NCBI GenBank assembly: GCA_045599065.1
Contig: JAZRVJ010000047.1
Location: forward strand, 1-40,497
Direction of reading: 5' to 3'
Source of the DNA: Hennigella sp045599065
GTDB lineage: Bacteria; Bacillota_I; Bacilli_A; Mycoplasmatales; Mycoplasmoidaceae
DNA length: 40,497 nucleotides
The notes beneath the pieces were generated by a model, which was given only the letters and a program-made list of their open reading frames with translations, was not told the DNA's origin and did not search any database. Within the stretch, counting starts at the first letter, position 1, and every line of letters starts with the position of its first letter. Of this stretch, positions 38,448-40,497 are shown piece after piece. The position numbers were made by a program, and so were the translations under genes.

Positions 38448-39076
38448 TGCCTCAATTAAAATCAACATGTAAAAGAGTTAAAGAATTTGACTTTAGTGGT
38501 GAAGTAGTTATTGATAGACTAAATGCTGCTAAAGAAATGGTAGATTTTCATCATGATCGTATGAAAAAATCTTTTCCAGACATGAAAGAACAAGAAATCT
38601 GACAAAAGATTAATAACATTGTTATTAGAGATAATGTTTTCAATGCAGCAATGAAGAAAATTGTTTCTTGTTATGAATTTAAAATTGATTCTGAAGATAT
38701 AAAATTCGTAGTTGAAAACATGAAAAAATCTAACCCTGCTTTTGAAAAAGCTAAAGCAGAAGTCTTGAATCTTATGGCACAAAGAGCTATTGAAAAAGAA
38801 CTGATTTTTCAAGATGTTCAAAAACTATGGAAAATTGAAGTTGCTGATCAAGAAGTAAAAGATGTTTTACAAAAAATGTATGAAACAACCAATTATCCAA
38901 TTAGAGATTTAATGAATGATCCTAAAAAATTAGAAGGATTAAAAGCTCCCATTCTTGAACAAAAAACAGCAGATGTAATTATTAGTAAGATTAAGTGAAA
39001 ATTAGATAGAGAAGCAATTATGAAAAATGCTACTCCCCCTAAAACTGAAGCAAAAAAGGAAGAAAACAAAAAATAG
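38447..39076 (+). CDS. trigger factor C-terminal-domain-like protein
   Basis: 209 aa, highly helical and charged. Residues ~35-190 resemble the C-terminal chaperone domain of trigger factor: an A-x-x-x-V-x-x-x-L-x-x-x-I-x-K-E-L block (AKAEVLNLMAQRAIEKELIFQ), then KLWKIEVADQEVKDVLQKM and a P-I-R-D-L pattern. There is no PPIase domain and no ribosome-binding GFRxGxxP motif. UGA codons at 38599-38601 and 38996-38998 are Trp. The ATG overlaps the previous stop by 1 nt. It could be a partner of the DivIVA-like protein or a truncated chaperone; the assignment is uncertain. Confidence 0.5.
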
Positions 39077-39096
39077 AGCATTGCTCTATTTTTTTA
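39072..39096. terminator. bidirectional terminator between trigger-factor-like gene and rubrerythrin
   Basis: AATAGAGC (39072-39079), loop ATT, GCTCTATT (39083-39090), then T. It contains the upstream stop codon and ends at the rubrerythrin stop. Confidence 0.8.
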
Positions 39097-39690
39097 TTTA
39101 CATTTACAAGCTTTTTTTGCGCATCCGCATTGACAACCTTGTGGTTTGTAAACACAATCACATTTAACTTGGTGATAAGCTAATGGATGTTTACATACAG
39201 GACAGATTTGTGGAGCTTTAGTTCCATACGAAATCTTTCCACAGTTGTTACATTTTCAAGCAACCTTCTTAGTTCTATTAAAGAATTTTTTAGATTTAAC
39301 TAAATTTAATAAAGCTAAATATCTTTCTTCATGAACAGCTTCTACTTCTGCAACACCTTCAAACAAAGCAGCAATTTCTTTAAATCCTTCTTTTTTAGCT
39401 ACTTTAGCAAATTCCTTATACATTTTTGTTCATTCAAAGTGTTCACCAGCTGCAGCAGCTTTCAAATTCTTAGCAGTTGAGTCAATTGACCCACCATTAA
39501 TTAATTTGAATCAAAGTTTTGCATGCTCTTTTTCGTTTTTAGCTGTTTCTTCAAACACATCAGCTATTTGGTTATATCCATCTTTTTTTGCTTGGCTAGC
39601 TCAGTATGTATATTTGTTTCTTGCCATACTTTCACCAGCAAAAGCTGTTTCTAAGTTTTTTAATGTTTTAGTTCCTTTTAAACTTTTCAT
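39094..39690 (-). CDS. rubrerythrin with extra cysteine-rich tail
   Basis: 198 aa. Ferritin-like di-iron peroxidase of anaerobes that removes H2O2 using reduced rubredoxin or NADH. Iron-ligand helices: NLETAFAGESMARNKYTYWA, VFEETAKNEKEHAKLW, LKAAAAGEHFEWTKMYKEFA, LFEGVAEVEAVHEERY. A rubredoxin-like domain follows with CNNCG and CPVCKHP. Ordinary rubrerythrins end shortly after this, but here about 22 residues (177-198) follow with seven further Cys (for example GCQCGCAKKACKCK). Several UGA Trp codons hide the frame. AGGAG ribosome site; a divergent promoter shared with trmL. Confidence 0.94.
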
Positions 39691-39731
39691 TTTCTAACTC
39701 CTTATAATTACATTATAAGCATTATTAAATT

Positions 39732-40250
39732 ATGAACTTACATATTGTTTTATATCATCCAGAGATACCTCAAAACACAGGAAATATTGCAAGAACTTGT
39801 GTTGGATTTAACGCAACTTTACATTTAATTAGACCATATGGTTTTGTTCTAAATGATAAGTTAGTTAAAAGATCTGGTGTAAACTATTGAGATCATTTAA
39901 AACTAATTCAACACGATTGTTATGAAGATTTTATTAAAACATTAAAAAAGAATGATCAAATTTATTACATCACAAGATATGGTAAAAAATCATTAGAAGA
40001 TGTTAAATTTTCTAAACAAAATAAAAGCAAAACTATCTATCTAATGTTTGGTGCAGAAAGTTGTGGAATTGATAAGAAAATTTTAGTTAAAAATAAGGCA
40101 AAAACTATCAGAATTCCAAACTCAAAAAACATAAGAAGTTTAAACTTATCAAATTGCGTTGCAATTTGTGCATATCAAGTCTTAAGACTTGATAAATTTA
40201 AAAATTTAGAAAAATTTGAACCTCATAAGCTTAATTACTTAGATAAGTAA
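39732..40250 (+). CDS. trmL: tRNA (cytidine/uridine-34-2'-O)-methyltransferase
   Basis: 172 aa, the length of TrmL. A SPOUT methyltransferase that methylates the wobble ribose in tRNA-Leu, using SAM. LHIVLYHPEIPQNTGNIARTC at the N-terminus, VNYWDHLKL, LMFGAESCGID and the knot motif IRIPNSKNIRSLNLSNCVAIC. UGA at 39891-39893 is Trp. TATAAT-like sequence (39702-39707) lies upstream; there is no ribosome site. Leu(UAA) tRNA, a likely target, is encoded at 22421 in this window. Confidence 0.93.
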
Positions 40251-40290
40251 AAAAGATAATAATTAAGTATAATTTCATAGATATTATTTT

Positions 40291-40497
40291 ATGAATGCGA
40301 TAGATGTTAATACCGGTCGAAGCATAAAGAAACGAAGTCGTTTTAGAAGATTTTGATCTAAGGTTTGATCTGGTACTAAAAAAGTCGGCAATGTTATTAT
40401 TGGAAAGACAATCCCACAAAGATTGTTCCGTTTGTATATTGTCATCGTTATCGTTGGTGCTTTATTTTTATGTGCACCTTTTTGTTTAAGAAAAATT
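40291..40497 (+). CDS. probable KtrB/TrkH potassium transporter, N-terminus (runs off window)
   Basis: 69 residues visible. A basic N-terminus (RSIKKRSRFRRFWSKVWSG) is followed by TIPQRLFRLYIVIVIVGALFLCAPFCLRK, similar to the first helix of KtrB/TrkH potassium channels-transporters with their L-x-x-x-P end. This is a guess from one helix and its basic flank; another multi-helix membrane protein cannot be excluded. TATAAT at 40268-40273 precedes the ATG by 17 nt with no ribosome site. Confidence 0.4.

Noticed and set aside
1..40497. CRISPR arrays, insertion sequences, prophage genes
   Set aside because: No regular repeat-spacer pattern, transposase or phage structural motif was seen on either strand.

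Overview
The window is AT-rich DNA from a wall-less bacterium (Mollicutes) that reads UGA as tryptophan. Almost every long gene is interrupted by in-frame UGA at positions where its family has Trp or tolerates it, and the genes only become full length under genetic code 4. Small compact operons, 1-nt and 4-17-nt gene overlaps, lipoproteins, PotABCD, LemA and HrcA fit a mycoplasma-type genome. The metabolic content is unusual for that group: pyruvate formate-lyase and its activase, a monomeric [FeFe] hydrogenase, a full-length pyruvate:ferredoxin oxidoreductase (PFOR) and a rubrerythrin. Together they suggest a strictly anaerobic, fermentative, hydrogen-producing mollicute. A host-associated lineage (gut, or associated with anaerobic protists) is my inference only; no marker in the window fixes the species.

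Layout. 1-2168 (minus): a LemA gene followed by a large membrane-anchored protein that runs off the left edge. 2343-5382 (plus): pflB-pflA. 5410-7459 (minus): four tandem paralogous small membrane proteins with palindromic leaders. 7587-12653 (plus): [FeFe] hydrogenase and PFOR. 12716-18327 (plus): seven PQ-loop/SemiSWEET-type membrane proteins, first as two adjacent two-gene pairs (half A + half B), then, after a TetR-type regulator, as three single-chain A-linker-B fusions with SWEET-like layout. An amidohydrolase follows (18334-19977). 19988-24098 (minus): argS with an HhH-glycosylase-like gene, five tRNA genes (Tyr, Gln, Lys, Leu, Gly), greA, a lipoprotein and rpsT. 24194-26303 (plus): an unknown membrane protein, fmt and a further 4-TM protein. 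26306-27959 (minus): hrcA with its own CIRCE operator and an unknown gene. 28084-35486 (plus): tandem-HAD protein, potABCD and tsaD as one tightly packed operon. 35554-36787: a zinc-ribbon protein and two convergent genes (a membrane protein and a LURP-one/YxjI-like protein). 36859-39076 (plus): an S-box (SAM) riboswitch with terminator, metK, a DivIVA/GpsB-like gene and a trigger-factor-C-domain-like gene. 39094-40497: rubrerythrin with a Cys-rich tail (minus), trmL and the start of a probable KtrB/TrkH potassium transporter.

How the genes may work together. PFL gives acetyl-CoA plus formate. PFOR gives acetyl-CoA, CO2 and reduced ferredoxin, and the hydrogenase next to it can dispose of that reductant as H2. 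No ferredoxin gene and no hydrogenase maturases (HydE/F/G) are visible here. The PQ-loop cluster between these energy genes and the amidohydrolase is the most striking part of the window: it shows split half-transporters and their fused versions side by side. There is no gene-free stretch longer than about 180 bases. I see no rRNA, IS element, prophage or CRISPR array.
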